Positions 9,419 through 19,389 of a stretch of DNA of 64,000 bases are shown one piece after another. This DNA is from Roseivivax lentus (GTDB taxonomy: Bacteria; Pseudomonadota; Alphaproteobacteria; Rhodobacterales; Rhodobacteraceae): positions 248,001 to 312,000 of the forward strand of contig NZ_FTOQ01000004.1 in NCBI RefSeq assembly GCF_900156805.1, in the 5' to 3' direction. Position 1 is the stretch's first letter; every line of letters starts with the position of its first letter. Under the pieces are notes generated by a model. It made no database searches, was not told the origin of the DNA, and was given only the letters and a program-made list of their open reading frames with translations. The translations under genes were made by a program, and so were the position numbers.

Positions 9419-10672
9419 TCAGGTTTTCGCGAGGCAGGCCATGTAGAAGCCGTCCATGCCGCCGCGCTCGGCCCAGAAATCCGGCCGCAGGCGCAGGCCG
9501 CCTTTGGAGCTGCGCCACGCCGCGTCGATCCAGGGCGCCTCCAGCGGGATGACCGAGAGGCCGGGATGACGGGCAAGCGCCTCGTCGATCTGGACCTCGC
9601 CCTCGTCGGGGATCAGCGAGCAGGTGCAGAACATCAGCCGCCCGCCGGGCGCCAGCAGCGTCAGCGCATGATCGAGCATCCGCGCCTGCAACTCGATGAG
9701 TTCCGAGATGCCCTCGCCGGTGCGGGCATGGGGCAGGTCGGGGTGGCGCCGGATCGTGCCGGTGGCCGAACAGGGCGCATCGAGCAGCACCACGTCGTAA
9801 GGCCCGCCCTCGTGCAGGAGCGCGTCGCCCTGCACCAGCCGCGCCTCGAGCTTCGTGCGGTCGAGGTTTTCCTGCACCCGCGCGAGCCGCGCCGCCGACA
9901 GATCGAGCGCGGTCACCTCCGCCCCCGCGGCGGCGAGCTGCATCGTCTTGCCCCCGGGGGCGGCGCAGAGATCGAGCGCGCGCTTGCCCGCGAGGTCGCC
10001 CAACAGGCGCACGGGCAGCGCCGCGGCGGCGTCCTGCACCCAGAACGCGCCCGCGTCGTAACCCGGCAGCGCCGACACCTGGTGCCGCCCGTCGAGCCGC
10101 ACGCTGCCCGTGGGCAGAAGCGTGCCGCCCAGCCTGTCGGCCAGGGCCGCGGCAGCGCCTCGCGCCGTCAGATCGAGCGGCGCGCCCGCCTGGTGCGCCA
10201 CCTCCATGCCGCGCACCGCATCGCGCCCCCACGCCTCCAGGAGCGGGCCACGCAGCCAATCGGGCAGACGTGCGGGCGGCAAATCGCCCCAGGCGGCGGG
10301 CGCTTCGTCGGCCATCTTGCGCAGAACCGCGTTGATGAGCCCCTTCAGCGCGCGGGTGCGCTTGTGGCCCTCGGCGATGCCGACGCAGGCATTCACCACC
10401 CCGTGCGCCGCGCCGCCCATGGCCAGCTCCACCGTGCCGAGCCGCAGGATGTTCTGCCCGCGCAGCGGCGGCGCTTTCTTGAGGTGGCCGGACAAGAGCC
10501 GGTCGGCGCGCCCCAGATGGCGCAGCACGTCCCCGGCGAGCCGCTGGGCCGCGGCGCGATCCTCGGGCGCGAGGCGGGTGAACCTTTCGCTGCCGGTCAG
10601 CTCGCTCAGAAGCCGCCCCTCGCCCAGAACACCGTCGAGAAGGTCCACGCTTGCGCGCCGCGCCTGATCCAT
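9419..10672 (-). CDS. rsmB: 16S rRNA (cytosine-967) methyltransferase, RsmB/Fmu family
   Basis: 417 residues. An N-terminal NusB-like RNA-binding domain (about 1-135) precedes a Rossmann methyltransferase domain. SAM binding is shown by LDLCAAPGGKT. The catalytic cysteines are in DAPCSATGTIRRHPD and in MFCTCSL, as expected for m5C RNA methyltransferases. The enzyme modifies 16S rRNA in the small subunit. It diverges from the SDHAF4-like gene. Assignment to RsmB rather than another Fmu paralogue rests on the NusB domain. Confidence 0.92.
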   Translation of the reverse strand: MDQARRASVDLLDGVLGEGRLLSELTGSERFTRLAPEDRAAAQRLAGDVLRHLGRADRLLSGHLKKAPPLRGQNILRLGTVELAMGGAAHGVVNACVGIAEGHKRTRALKGLINAVLRKMADEAPAAWGDLPPARLPDWLRGPLLEAWGRDAVRGMEVAHQAGAPLDLTARGAAAALADRLGGTLLPTGSVRLDGRHQVSALPGYDAGAFWVQDAAAALPVRLLGDLAGKRALDLCAAPGGKTMQLAAAGAEVTALDLSAARLARVQENLDRTKLEARLVQGDALLHEGGPYDVVLLDAPCSATGTIRRHPDLPHARTGEGISELIELQARMLDHALTLLAPGGRLMFCTCSLIPDEGEVQIDEALARHPGLSVIPLEAPWIDAAWRSSKGGLRLRPDFWAERGGMDGFYMACLAKT

Positions 10673-10737
10673 CTTGTCCGCCTTGTACCGCTTCCGTCGC
10701 GGCGTATATCAATCGCAACGAACCGGAGGAACAGCGA

Positions 10738-10920
10738 ATGAGCGACGAGACACGCGATCTGCCGCCCGCCGCGCAACGCGCCTTGGCCGAGGCCGCGGAA
10801 CGGCGCAAGAAGGCCGAGGCGGAACAGGCGGACATGCCGGTCGAACTCGGCGGCCGCGACGGGCCGGAACCGGTGCGCTACGGCGACTGGGAGAAGAAGG
10901 GTCTCGCGATCGACTTCTGA
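10738..10920 (+). CDS. DUF1674 protein, SDHAF4-like succinate dehydrogenase assembly factor
   Basis: 60-residue protein. A lysine/glutamate-rich helix is followed by the signature GGRDGPEPVRYGDWEKKG and a C-terminal IDF, which defines DUF1674. The mitochondrial homologue SDHAF4 binds flavinylated SdhA and helps assemble complex II; a similar role in bacteria is inference from homology. The ATG at 10738 is preceded by a good CCGGAGGA ribosome site. The length is typical. Confidence 0.9.
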   Translation: MSDETRDLPPAAQRALAEAAERRKKAEAEQADMPVELGGRDGPEPVRYGDWEKKGLAIDF

Positions 10921-10952
10921 TCGTGGTCCTCCGTCTGTCGCCCATTCGAACG

Positions 10953-10982
10953 CAAAAGGCCGACCCGCCCGCGGATCGGCCT
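10953..10982 (-). terminator. Terminator of the small secreted-protein gene
   Basis: An AGGCCGA/TCGGCCT stem with an inner CCGC/GCGG stem ends in TTTTGCG on the minus strand, 38 bases past the stop of the 11020-11376 gene. It could also end the DUF1674 transcript on +, though the + side lacks a T-run. Confidence 0.65.
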
Positions 10983-11019
10983 GTTCAGACGAGGTCTGAA
11001 TTGTGTCGACGCCCCGGCT

Positions 11020-11376
11020 TCAGCGTAGCGTGAACCCGGCGGAGCGTCCCTGCCCCCGGTCCGAGGTGAAGATCACCCGGTTGCCGTCGCGTGTCACCAG
11101 CTGGCAATTGTATCCCAAGGGATCACCGCCCCATTCCAGGTCGCGGCAAAAAAAGCCGTCCTGCCAGGTCCAGTTTCCCGTCACGTCCCAGGCCGCGCCG
11201 GTCCCGGAAATCGCACCGTTCGGGGCGACCTGCAGATCGACCAAGGGGCGGGTCAGCCGCTTGCCCTGCACGAGCTCGACGAATTCCTGCTTGCTCCCGA
11301 TCCGCTCCGCCGAGGCATGGCCCGCGGCGGGGACGATCATGGCGGCACAGAGGCCCAGTATCACCGCAATGCGCAT
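11020..11376 (-). CDS. Small secreted protein of unknown function
   Basis: 118-residue protein with a clear signal peptide (hydrophobic residues 4-20, cleavage near GHASA-ER). The mature 95 residues contain two cysteines (FFCRDLEWGG and YNCQLV) that could form a disulfide. The pattern of short beta segments, VDLQVAPNGAISGTG and WDVTGNWTWQDGFFC, looks like a small beta domain found in many Rhodobacteraceae exported proteins. I do not recognise a named family with confidence. It stands alone between dapB and the DUF1674 gene, with its own terminator. Confidence 0.7.
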   Translation of the reverse strand: MRIAVILGLCAAMIVPAAGHASAERIGSKQEFVELVQGKRLTRPLVDLQVAPNGAISGTGAAWDVTGNWTWQDGFFCRDLEWGGDPLGYNCQLVTRDGNRVIFTSDRGQGRSAGFTLR

Positions 11377-11473
11377 CTTCTCATCTCCACATCTGGCTAC
11401 GAGGGGAGAGATAGCGGTTTTGGCAATAAGACAAGTTGGCCTGACGCGCGTGTGAAAGCCTGAAACACAGGCC

Positions 11474-12286
11474 TCAGTTCAGGCCGAGCACGTCCAGCAT
11501 GTCGTAGAACCCCGCGGGCCGCTCCAACCCCCATGCGGCGGCCTTCAGCGCGCCCCGGGCAAAGAGCGCCCGGTCGGAGGCCACGTGCCGCAGCACGACC
11601 CGCTCTCCGGGCCCCGCGAAGATCACGTCATGCTCGCCGACTATGTCGCCGCCGCGAATGGCCGAGAAGCCGATATCGCCACGCGTCCTGGCGCCAGTGA
11701 TCCCGTCGCGGCCCCGGTCGGACACGTCGCCCAGCGCCACGCCCCGGCCCACCGCCGCGGCCTCGCCCAGCATCAGCGCGGTGCCCGACGGCGCGTCGAC
11801 CTTGCGGTTGTGATGCGCCTCCACGATCTCGATGTCGAAATCCGCATCCAGCGCCTCGGCGACCTTGCGGGTCAGCACGGTCAGCAGGTTCACGCCGAGC
11901 GACATGTTGCCGGCGCGGATCTGCACCGCACCCTCTGAGGCCGCCTCGAGCGCTGCGATCTGGTCGTCGGTGAAGCCCGTTGTGCCGATCACGTGAACGA
12001 GGCCGCGCGCCGCCGCGAGCGCGCCGAAGGCGATGGTCGCTTCGGGCGCGGTGAAGTCGATCACCACCGCGGCCCCGGCGAAGGCTTCGTCCGCGTCATC
12101 GCTCACGATAACGCCGGTTTCGGCGCCCCCCATGGCCAGGCCCAGATCGCGCCCGACCCAGTCATGGCCCGCCCGCTCGATCGCGCCCGCCAGCCGCAGC
12201 TTGTCCGAGGCCGCGATCTCCTGCACCAGCATCCGGCCCATCCGGCCCGACACGCCCGTCACAACCACACCCGGCAAATCGCTCAT
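11474..12286 (-). CDS. dapB: 4-hydroxy-tetrahydrodipicolinate reductase
   Basis: 270-residue DapB, which reduces HTPA to tetrahydrodipicolinate with NAD(P)H in diaminopimelate and lysine synthesis. The N-terminal Rossmann motif is GVSGRMGRM (about 8-16). The catalytic/substrate segment [16 protein letters not shown], with the His and Lys residues, is intact. The length is normal. It diverges from rbfA. The other dap genes in this window (asd, dapD, dapE) lie 32-40 kb away. Confidence 0.95.
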   Translation of the reverse strand: MSDLPGVVVTGVSGRMGRMLVQEIAASDKLRLAGAIERAGHDWVGRDLGLAMGGAETGVIVSDDADEAFAGAAVVIDFTAPEATIAFGALAAARGLVHVIGTTGFTDDQIAALEAASEGAVQIRAGNMSLGVNLLTVLTRKVAEALDADFDIEIVEAHHNRKVDAPSGTALMLGEAAAVGRGVALGDVSDRGRDGITGARTRGDIGFSAIRGGDIVGEHDVIFAGPGERVVLRHVASDRALFARGALKAAAWGLERPAGFYDMLDVLGLN

Positions 12287-12370
12287 CTCGTCGCTCCCGC
12301 TTCGCTTGGCGGTTCCTTAGCGTGCCTGCGCCGCCTTGGCAAAGCGGGGGCGAAGGCGTATCTGCCCTGC

Positions 12371-12769
12371 ATGGCCAAACGATCCTTTCATGACGGACCC
12401 GGACCCAGCCAGCGTCAGCTGCGCGTGGGTGAATTGGTGCGCCGCACGCTGTCCGACGTGCTGATGCGCGGCGATATCCACGACCCCGAACTGCAAAGCA
12501 TGTCGATCACCGTGGGTGAGGTGCGCGTCTCGCCCGACCTCAAGGTGGCGACCGTCTACGTGGTGCCACTGGGCGGCAAGGGGCAGGACGTCGTGGTGAA
12601 GCTGCTCGCGCGCAATGCGGGTGAGCTGCGCCGGGCCGTCTCGAAGAACCTGACGCTGAAATTCGCACCCGAGCTGCGCTTTCGCCTCGACGAGACCTTC
12701 GACAAGCTCGACGAGACCCGGCGCCTGTTCTCCCAGGACGACGTGCAGCGCGACCTGGACGACGACTAG
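12371..12769 (+). CDS. rbfA: Ribosome-binding factor A
   Basis: 132-residue RbfA, a KH-fold protein that binds the 30S subunit and helps mature the 5' end of 16S rRNA. Typical segments are RVGELVRRTLSDVL, the AxG-like SxDLKVATVYVVP, and LRRAVSKNLTLKFAPELRFRLDETFD. The upstream extension of the frame runs antisense through dapB, so the ATG at 12371 is taken. The next gene begins 4 bases after its stop, so the two are probably cotranscribed. Confidence 0.93.
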   Translation: MAKRSFHDGPGPSQRQLRVGELVRRTLSDVLMRGDIHDPELQSMSITVGEVRVSPDLKVATVYVVPLGGKGQDVVVKLLARNAGELRRAVSKNLTLKFAPELRFRLDETFDKLDETRRLFSQDDVQRDLDDD

Positions 12770-12773
12770 GCCG

Positions 12774-13523
12774 ATGCGCTGGCCCGCCCTCCTGTTTCCG
12801 ATGCTCTTCGGTGCCCTGCCCGGGCCCGCCGATGCGGAGGCGGTGGCCTGCGAGCAGATCACCCATGACGGCCAGCCCTACACGATCTGCCGGGTCGATG
12901 CGGCGCAGGACCTGCGGCTGTTTCTCTACAACGAGGCGGGCGAGCCCTTCGGCCAGTTCGGCCAGGTCGACCAGGCGCTGAATGCCAAGGGGGCGCGGCT
13001 GGCCTTCGCCATGAATGCGGGCATGTACCATGCCGACCGCGCGCCGGTGGGCCATTACGTCGAGGACGGCGAAGAGCTGCGCGGCGTGATCGCCTCTGCC
13101 GGGCCGGGCAATTTCGGGCTGCTGCCGAACGGCATATTCTGCATCGGCGCGGACCGCGCGGACGTGATCGAGACGCGCCGCTATCTCGATGCGCCGCCCG
13201 AATGCCGCTACGCGACCCAGTCGGGTCCGATGCTGGTGATCGACGGCGCGCTGCATCCGCGCTTTCTCGTGGACAGCGACAGCCGGTATGTGCGCAACGG
13301 CGTCGGCACCTCCGAGGATGGTCAGCAGATCGTCTTCGCGATCTCGGAGACGCCGGTGACCTTCCACGAATTCGGGCGGCTCTTCCGCGACAGGCTCGCG
13401 CTGCCGCAGGCGCTGTTTCTCGACGGCAATATATCGCGGCTTTATGCGCCGGGGCTGAACCGCGCCGATTTCGGGCGGCCGATGGGGCCCATTGTCGGCG
13501 TCGTGGTGCCTGCGGCGGAATAG
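12774..13523 (+). CDS. Exported phosphodiester glycosidase-like protein (DUF2233)
   Basis: 249-residue protein with a signal peptide (residues 1-21). The body matches the DUF2233/NAGPA-type domain: AFAMNAGMYHAD, GPGNFGLLPNGIF, a YATQSGPMLVIDG core and FLDGNISRLYAP. Relatives remove GlcNAc from phosphodiester linkages or act on exopolysaccharides. The substrate here is unknown, and a periplasmic or secreted location is inferred. It is translationally close to rbfA (4-base gap). Confidence 0.82.
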   Translation: MRWPALLFPMLFGALPGPADAEAVACEQITHDGQPYTICRVDAAQDLRLFLYNEAGEPFGQFGQVDQALNAKGARLAFAMNAGMYHADRAPVGHYVEDGEELRGVIASAGPGNFGLLPNGIFCIGADRADVIETRRYLDAPPECRYATQSGPMLVIDGALHPRFLVDSDSRYVRNGVGTSEDGQQIVFAISETPVTFHEFGRLFRDRLALPQALFLDGNISRLYAPGLNRADFGRPMGPIVGVVVPAAE

Positions 13524-13590
13524 GCCCAGACCTTGCGCAGAGCCGAGGCTCGGCCTACCTCTGCGCAACCCTCACTGACCCGGAGACCCG

Positions 13591-14937
13591 ATGGCCCACG
13601 ATCTTGCCCAGCTGACGGAACAGCTTCTCGACGCGGCGCGGCGCGCCGGTGCCGACACCGCCGACGCGATGGCGGTCGACGGCACCTCGCTGTCGGTCGA
13701 CGTGCGCGGCGGCACGCTCGAGCAGGCGGAACGGTCGGAAGCGGTGGAGATCGGGCTGCGGGTGCTGCTGGGGCAGCGCTCCGCGACGGTGTCGGCCTCG
13801 GACGTGCGGGCCGAGACCATGGCGGAGATGGCCGAACGCGCCGTCGCCATGGCCCGCGAAGCGCCGGAGGATCCCTATATCGGCCTCGCCGAGCCCGGTG
13901 CGCTGGCCCGGGACTGGGACATCGACGCGCTGGAACTCAGCGATCCGTCGGCCGAACCCGACCCCGCCATGCTGGAGGAGGATGCGCGCCGCGCCGAAGC
14001 CGCAGCGCTGGCGGTGGACGGCATCACCCGGATCGATTCCGCCTCGACGGGCTACGGCGCGACCCGCGTGCACCTAGCGGCCACCAACGGCTTTTCGGGC
14101 GGATATCGGCGCACCCAGCGGTCCAATTCCTGCGTCGCCATCGCCGGCGAGGGCACCGGGATGGAGCGCGATTACGACGGCGACGGGCGCATCTTCCAAT
14201 CCGACCTGCGCAGCCCGGAAGAGATCGGGCGCAGCGCGGGCGAACGCACGATGGCGCGGATGAACCCGCGCCGTCCGAAGACCGGCGCCTATCCCGTCCT
14301 TTTCGACGAACGCATCTCGTCCTCGCTGATCGGCCATCTTCTGGCGGCGGCCTCGGGTCTCTCGGTCTCGCGCGGGGCGTCCTGGCTGCGCGACGGGCTC
14401 GGCCGCGACGTCCTGCCCGCGGGCCTGTCGCTGACGGAAGATCCGCACCGCCCGCGGGCGATGTCCTCGCGTCCCTTCGACGCCGAGGGGCTGCCGACCC
14501 GGCCACGGGCCATCGTCGAGGCGGGGGTGCTGAAATCCTACACGCTGGATCTCGCCTGCGCGCGCAAGCTCGACCTCGCGCCGACGGCCAATGCGGCGCG
14601 GTCGGTGGCCTCGGGGCCCTCGCCCTCGGTGTGGAACGTGGCGCTGACGCAGGGCACGCAGAGCCGCGACGACCTGATCGCCGAGATGGGCACGGGGCTG
14701 ATCGTGACCTCGATGATCGGTGCCACGATCAATCCCAATACCGGCGATTACTCGCGCGGTGCGGCGGGCCTCTGGGTCGAGAACGGCGCGATCGCCTACC
14801 CGGTGTCGGGCGTGACCATCGCCGGGTCGCTGCCCGACTTCCTGCGCCGCATGACACCCGCGAACGATGCGCGACCGTGGCTCACGCGCGTGGTGCCGTC
14901 GCTTCTGGTCGAGGGGCTGACCCTTGCCGGAGACTGA
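13591..14937 (+). CDS. pmbA: PmbA/TldE-type metalloprotease subunit
   Basis: 448-residue member of the TldD/PmbA (U62) family. Together with TldD, PmbA (TldE) processes modified peptides such as microcin B17 precursor and degrades unfolded peptides. Typical parts are the N-terminal VDVRGGTLEQAERSE, the central NGFSGGYRRTQRS and the C-terminal NPNTGDYSRGAAGLWVENG. As expected for the TldE half, the HExxxH zinc motif of TldD is absent, so activity needs a TldD partner encoded elsewhere. The downstream phosphatase overlaps its 3' end by 14 bases. Confidence 0.93.
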   Translation: MAHDLAQLTEQLLDAARRAGADTADAMAVDGTSLSVDVRGGTLEQAERSEAVEIGLRVLLGQRSATVSASDVRAETMAEMAERAVAMAREAPEDPYIGLAEPGALARDWDIDALELSDPSAEPDPAMLEEDARRAEAAALAVDGITRIDSASTGYGATRVHLAATNGFSGGYRRTQRSNSCVAIAGEGTGMERDYDGDGRIFQSDLRSPEEIGRSAGERTMARMNPRRPKTGAYPVLFDERISSSLIGHLLAAASGLSVSRGASWLRDGLGRDVLPAGLSLTEDPHRPRAMSSRPFDAEGLPTRPRAIVEAGVLKSYTLDLACARKLDLAPTANAARSVASGPSPSVWNVALTQGTQSRDDLIAEMGTGLIVTSMIGATINPNTGDYSRGAAGLWVENGAIAYPVSGVTIAGSLPDFLRRMTPANDARPWLTRVVPSLLVEGLTLAGD

Positions 14938-15718
14938 TCTGGAGCTTCTTCTGCGCGCCGCGGAGCGCGCCGCCGAAACCGCCACGCGGTTCATCGGAGG
15001 GCCGCTCGGCACCCGCGAGAAGGCCGACGGCCAGGGTCCGGTGACCGCCGCCGATATCGCCGTGAACGACGTGCTCGAGGACATCCTGCGCAGCGCGCGG
15101 CCGGGCTATGGCTGGCTCTCGGAGGAAAGCGACCACGATCCGCTGCGGCTCAGCTCGCCCGCGACCTTCATCGTCGATCCCATCGACGGCACCCGCAGCT
15201 TCATCGACGGGGCGGATACCTGGGCGCATTCGCTGGCCGTGTCCGAGAACGGACAGATCACCGCCGCGGTGGTGTTCCTGCCCATGCGCGACAAGCTTTA
15301 CGAGGCCGCGAAGGGCACCGGCGCACGGCTGAACGGCCAGCCCATCGCACCGAGCGCCCGGTCCGAGATCGTCGGCGCCGAGGTGCTGGCCACGAAGCCC
15401 AATATCGATCCCCGCCACTGGCCGGACGGGCCGCCCGCCTTCCGCCGGTCGCACCGTCCGTCTCTGGCCTACCGGATGTGCCTGGTCGCGGACGGCTCCT
15501 TCGACGCGATGCTGACCTTCCGCGACGCCTGGGAATGGGATGTCGCGGCGGGCGCGCTGATCCTCGCCGAGGCCGGCGCGCAGGTCAGCGATCGCGCCGG
15601 CGGGGAGTTGCGCTTCAACACCGAACGGGCCAAGACCGACGGCATCGTCGCGGGCGGGCCGCGCATCTGGCAGGGCACGATGCGCGCCCTCGGGCACCCG
15701 GTGCGCGCGGCCGGCTGA
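14924..15718 (+). CDS. Inositol monophosphatase-family phosphatase, CysQ-like
   Basis: 264-residue Mg-dependent phosphatase. Metal-binding motifs are complete: the WLSEES acidic residue, DPIDGTRSFIDG and, late in the protein, WEWDVAAGALIL. CysQ members hydrolyse 3'-phosphoadenosine 5'-phosphate from sulfate assimilation; the substrate could also be inositol phosphate, as the family is broad. The only workable start is TTG at 14924, inside pmbA, since the next methionine lies far inside the domain. It is part of the conserved pmbA-cysQ-kdtA-lpxK run. Confidence 0.85.
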   Translation: MPETDLELLLRAAERAAETATRFIGGPLGTREKADGQGPVTAADIAVNDVLEDILRSARPGYGWLSEESDHDPLRLSSPATFIVDPIDGTRSFIDGADTWAHSLAVSENGQITAAVVFLPMRDKLYEAAKGTGARLNGQPIAPSARSEIVGAEVLATKPNIDPRHWPDGPPAFRRSHRPSLAYRMCLVADGSFDAMLTFRDAWEWDVAAGALILAEAGAQVSDRAGGELRFNTERAKTDGIVAGGPRIWQGTMRALGHPVRAAG

Positions 15719-15972
15719 GGCGAGCGCCGAGGCGCTGCGACTTGCATTCCGGAGGCCCGCGCGCGACATCGGATGAAGCACCGCGCAGGCTCAAGCCGCG
15801 CCAGCCGAGGAGACCCGTCGCATCGCCCATCCGTCCGCATCCCGCCGGCCCTCCGCGTCACGCCGCCCCCGCGCAGGCGACGATGGCACCGCTTGCGCCG
15901 CCCCCGGGGCACCGGGCCGGGTCGGCCATGCCCGTGCGGATCGCCGGACAGGCCGAACGGGGCGCTAGCGCC

Positions 15973-17187
15973 ATGGCCCGCCGCCCGCTTGCCCTGTCGG
16001 CCTATCTCGCCATGTCCCGGGCGCCCGAGACGCGCGACCGCCGTCCCGACTGGCCGGAGCGTCCGCGGGGCTGGCTCCTGTGGCTCCATGCGCAGACTGC
16101 CGCCGACATGGCCGCGCTCTGGGCGCTCGCGCAGAGGACGCTGCAGCAGCATCCCGACCTGTCCATCCTCTGGACCGGACACACGCCGGAAGCCGCGCGC
16201 CACAGCGCCGCCCTGCCCGAGGATTCGCTGCCCGCCGCGGCCGCGTTCCTGGCCCATTGGCAGCCCAACCTCATGATCTGGACCGGCCATGAACTGCGAC
16301 CAGCGCTGCTCGAGGCGGCGCATGAGGCGCAATTGCCCTGCCTGATGATCAACGCCGACGAGGCGGCCTTCACCACCCCCGCCCCGCGCTGGATGCCCGA
16401 CACGACACCGGCGGCCCTGTCCCGGTTCGACACCATCTTCTGCGTGTCGCGGGAGGCGGAGCGGAAGCTGCGGCGGCAGGGCGTCACGGAGGCGCAACTG
16501 GTGCGCGCCGCGACGCTCGGCGCTGGGGCGCCGCCGCTCGATTGCCCACCGGAGCTGCACGAAGACGTGGCCGCAGCGGTCGGCGGGCGTCCGATCTGGC
16601 TGGCCGCGCGCCTGCCCTCGGTCGAGATGCGGACGATCTTTGACGCACATGTGGCCGCAGGACGGCTAGCGCCGCGCCTGCTGCTCGTCGTCGTGCCTGC
16701 CACGAGCGCGGATGCCGATGCCGCCTGGGCCGCGGCGGACGAAACCGATCTCAGGACCTGTTTCTGGGATGCGGGCGACATGCCCGACGATCTGACCCAG
16801 GTTATCCTCTGCGAAAGCCCCGCTGAGCTGGGCCTTTGGTACCGGGTGGCGCCGCTGGCCTATCTCGGTGGGTCGCTGGCCGCCGGGCAGGGCGACACCG
16901 ATCCGCTGGAGGCGGCGGCGCTCGGCTCGGCCATCCTTTACGGCCCGAATGTCGGACGGCACCTCGCGACCTATTCGCGGCTCGTTGAGGCGGGCGCGGC
17001 GCGCATCGTGCGCGACGCCGATTCGCTTGGCTCCGCCGTCCTGCAGGTGATCGCGCCCGACCGGGCCGCGGCCATGGCGCATGCTGGCTGGGAGGTCGTC
17101 ACCGCGAGTGCCGAAACCGAAGATCGGGTGATCGCGCGCATCTCCGACCTGCTCGACCGCCGGTCCGCGCGCAAGGAGGTCCGCTGA
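15973..17187 (+). CDS. WaaA/KdtA-like Kdo transferase, atypical
   Basis: About 404 residues of the Kdo transferase family, which adds Kdo to lipid A. The N-terminal glycosyltransferase fold is followed by a nucleotide-binding half with LAYLGGSL and [23 protein letters not shown]. In well-studied WaaA the early segment contains a catalytic Glu in a SVGE-type motif; here the equivalent region reads LHAQTAAD and the Glu is not there. It may therefore be a divergent paralogue. The start is uncertain: ATG 15973 fits the family N-terminus, ATG 15928 is also in frame. It overlaps lpxK by one base (TGATG), which supports a lipid A role. Confidence 0.78.
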   Translation: MARRPLALSAYLAMSRAPETRDRRPDWPERPRGWLLWLHAQTAADMAALWALAQRTLQQHPDLSILWTGHTPEAARHSAALPEDSLPAAAAFLAHWQPNLMIWTGHELRPALLEAAHEAQLPCLMINADEAAFTTPAPRWMPDTTPAALSRFDTIFCVSREAERKLRRQGVTEAQLVRAATLGAGAPPLDCPPELHEDVAAAVGGRPIWLAARLPSVEMRTIFDAHVAAGRLAPRLLLVVVPATSADADAAWAAADETDLRTCFWDAGDMPDDLTQVILCESPAELGLWYRVAPLAYLGGSLAAGQGDTDPLEAAALGSAILYGPNVGRHLATYSRLVEAGAARIVRDADSLGSAVLQVIAPDRAAAMAHAGWEVVTASAETEDRVIARISDLLDRRSARKEVR

Positions 17188-18182
17188 TGCGCCCGCCCGC
17201 CTTCTGGAACCGACCGCCCGACGCGCCCGGGGCGATGGCGCGGCTGCTGTCACCGCTTTCGGCGCTGACCGCGGCCCTCACGGCCCGGCGCGTGGCCCGG
17301 CCCGGTCTGCGGCTTTCCGTGCCGGTCATCTGCGTGGGCAACCTCAATGCCGGCGGCACCGGCAAGACCCCGACCGTCATGGCGCTTCTGGAGCGGCTGG
17401 GCGCGCGGGGCGTTCCGGCGCATGTGGTCTCGCGCGGGTATGGCGGGACCGAGGCCGGACCGCTGCGCGTCGATCCCCGCCGCCACACCGCACACGAGGT
17501 GGGCGACGAGCCGCTTCTGCTGGCGGCCTTCGGTCCGGTCTGGGTGGCGCGGGATCGCGCCGCGGGGGCCGAGGCGGCCATGGCCGAGGGCGCCGAGGCG
17601 ATCCTGCTCGATGACGGCTTTCAGAATCCCGCGCTGGAAAAGGACCTGAGCCTCGTGGTCGTCGATGCGCTGCGCGGCTTCGGAAACGGGCGCTGCCTGC
17701 CCGCCGGTCCGCTGCGCGAACCCGTGAGCGCCGGACTGGCCCGCGCCGATCTGGTGCTGTCGATCGGACCGCCGCCCGCGCAGGAGGCGCTTTCGACCGC
17801 GTGGCCCGCGCTGACCCGCCTACCCCGCGCCGAGGCGGAGCTGGCGCCGCTGCAGACCGGCATGGCATGGGAGGGTCTGCGCGCGCTGGCCTTCGCGGGC
17901 ATCGGCTACCCCGAGAAATTCTTCGCCACCCTGCGCGATCTCGGCGTGGAAATCGTCCGCGCGCAAGCGCTGGAGGACCACCAGGCACTCTCACCCGCGC
18001 TTCTCGCCCGGCTCGAGGCGGAAGCGGCGGCGACGGGCGCGCAGCTCGTCACCACCGAAAAGGACGCCGTGCGCCTGCCGGACGCATTTCGCATGAAGGT
18101 GCTGACGTTGCCTGTCCGGCTCAGATTCGCGGATGCCACGATGCTCGATGCCGCGCTCGACCGGCTCTTCGGGGCAGATTGA
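17187..18182 (+). CDS. lpxK: Tetraacyldisaccharide 4'-kinase
   Basis: 331-residue LpxK, the inner-membrane enzyme that phosphorylates the 4' position of the lipid A disaccharide. A short hydrophobic N-terminal region is followed by the Walker A motif [12 protein letters not shown] (about residues 52-63), then [17 protein letters not shown] and LLDDGFQN. These are all family hallmarks. Translation is probably coupled to the WaaA-like gene. It is convergent with the formylglutamate hydrolase gene. Confidence 0.95.
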   Translation: MRPPAFWNRPPDAPGAMARLLSPLSALTAALTARRVARPGLRLSVPVICVGNLNAGGTGKTPTVMALLERLGARGVPAHVVSRGYGGTEAGPLRVDPRRHTAHEVGDEPLLLAAFGPVWVARDRAAGAEAAMAEGAEAILLDDGFQNPALEKDLSLVVVDALRGFGNGRCLPAGPLREPVSAGLARADLVLSIGPPPAQEALSTAWPALTRLPRAEAELAPLQTGMAWEGLRALAFAGIGYPEKFFATLRDLGVEIVRAQALEDHQALSPALLARLEAEAAATGAQLVTTEKDAVRLPDAFRMKVLTLPVRLRFADATMLDAALDRLFGAD

Positions 18183-18206
18183 GGCCCGGATCGGGCGCCC
18201 GGGCGA

Positions 18207-19070
18207 TTATTCCGCCGCGAGCGGCGGCGCGTTTTCGGCGCGCAGGGTGGCGATCTCGGCAATGACGCCGCGCAGGAGCTTTCGGAAGGCGTGGAAATTC
18301 GCGTTCGGGCGGATTTCGCGTTCATCCATGTAGATCGCGCGGTCGATCTCGATCTGGATCGCATGCTGATGCCGCGACGGCCGCCCGTAATGCTGTGCGA
18401 TATAGGCGCCCGCGAAGGGCGTGTTGCGCACCACGACGAGCCCCGCGGCACAGAAGGCCGCCTCGATCCGGTCGACAAGCGCCGGATCGGCCGAGGCGCC
18501 GAAACGGTCGCCCAGCACGATCTCGGGGCGCACGCCGCCCGAGCGCGCGGCACCCTCGGCGGCTTCATGCGGCATCGAATGGCAATCGATCAGCACTGCG
18601 TGCCCGAATCCCATCTTCGCCTCGTCGAGCAGCTGCTGCAGACGGCTATGATAGGGCCGCCAATAGCCGTCGAGACGCCGCTCGGCCTCCGCCAGGGGCA
18701 GCTTTCCGCGATAGATCGAGCGGCCATTGGCCACCACGCGCGGCACGACGCCGAGGCCCGAGGCTACCCGGGGATTGTGCCCGACGCGGCGCACCCCCTC
18801 GATCAGGGCCGGGTCCATCTCGTCGGATGCACGGTTGAGGTCGACGAAGGCGCGCGGCGCGCCGGCCTTGAGGAAGGGCGCCCCGAAATCCGGCGCGCAG
18901 TCGAAAAGCCGGTCGACATAGGCATCCTCGGAGGACCGGATCGCATGCTGGTCCAGCACCGTGTGGCGCAGGAACGACCACGGGTAGTCGCGCCCCGAAT
19001 GCGGGGAGGCGAAGACCACCGGAGAGGAGAGCGTCTCCGGTCGATAGAGGTGATAGGCCGATTTGGGCAT
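18207..19070 (-). CDS. N-formylglutamate amidohydrolase family protein
   Basis: 287-residue FGase-family hydrolase; the family releases formate from N-formylglutamate at the end of one histidine degradation route. Visible conserved parts are VVFASPHSGRDYP near the N-terminus, DLNRASDEMDP, VLIDCHSMPH and the C-terminal IQIEIDRAIYMDE. No other hut genes are adjacent, so a role in histidine use is not shown; some members are named only by fold. The ATG at 19070 is backed by an AAGGAG site and fits the domain start. Confidence 0.85.
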   Translation of the reverse strand: MPKSAYHLYRPETLSSPVVFASPHSGRDYPWSFLRHTVLDQHAIRSSEDAYVDRLFDCAPDFGAPFLKAGAPRAFVDLNRASDEMDPALIEGVRRVGHNPRVASGLGVVPRVVANGRSIYRGKLPLAEAERRLDGYWRPYHSRLQQLLDEAKMGFGHAVLIDCHSMPHEAAEGAARSGGVRPEIVLGDRFGASADPALVDRIEAAFCAAGLVVVRNTPFAGAYIAQHYGRPSRHQHAIQIEIDRAIYMDEREIRPNANFHAFRKLLRGVIAEIATLRAENAPPLAAE

Positions 19071-19230
19071 GCCTGCTCCTTGCCGATGCGCAGAAGATAG
19101 CGCGAATTTTTCTAACTCCAAAAGCCCTTGATCTCGTCTGCACGACCTTTTAAAGACCCTCCACCGGTGCGGGGTCCTCCGCGCCCCATTTCGTTATGGG
19201 GTGCATCGCAAGAGGGCCGCAAGGCGGGAT

Positions 19231-19305
<75 letters not shown>

Positions 19306-19389
19306 TCGAATTCACCGCCTCGGGGCCTATGTCCGGGGTGAACTGACACCCAAAGGCGCGCTTGGCGCCGCGATATGAGGAGAAGGCCG

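Noticed and set aside
19181..19204. Hairpin upstream of tRNA-Val
   Set aside because: The stem has a G-T pair and no T-run; it probably has no separate function.
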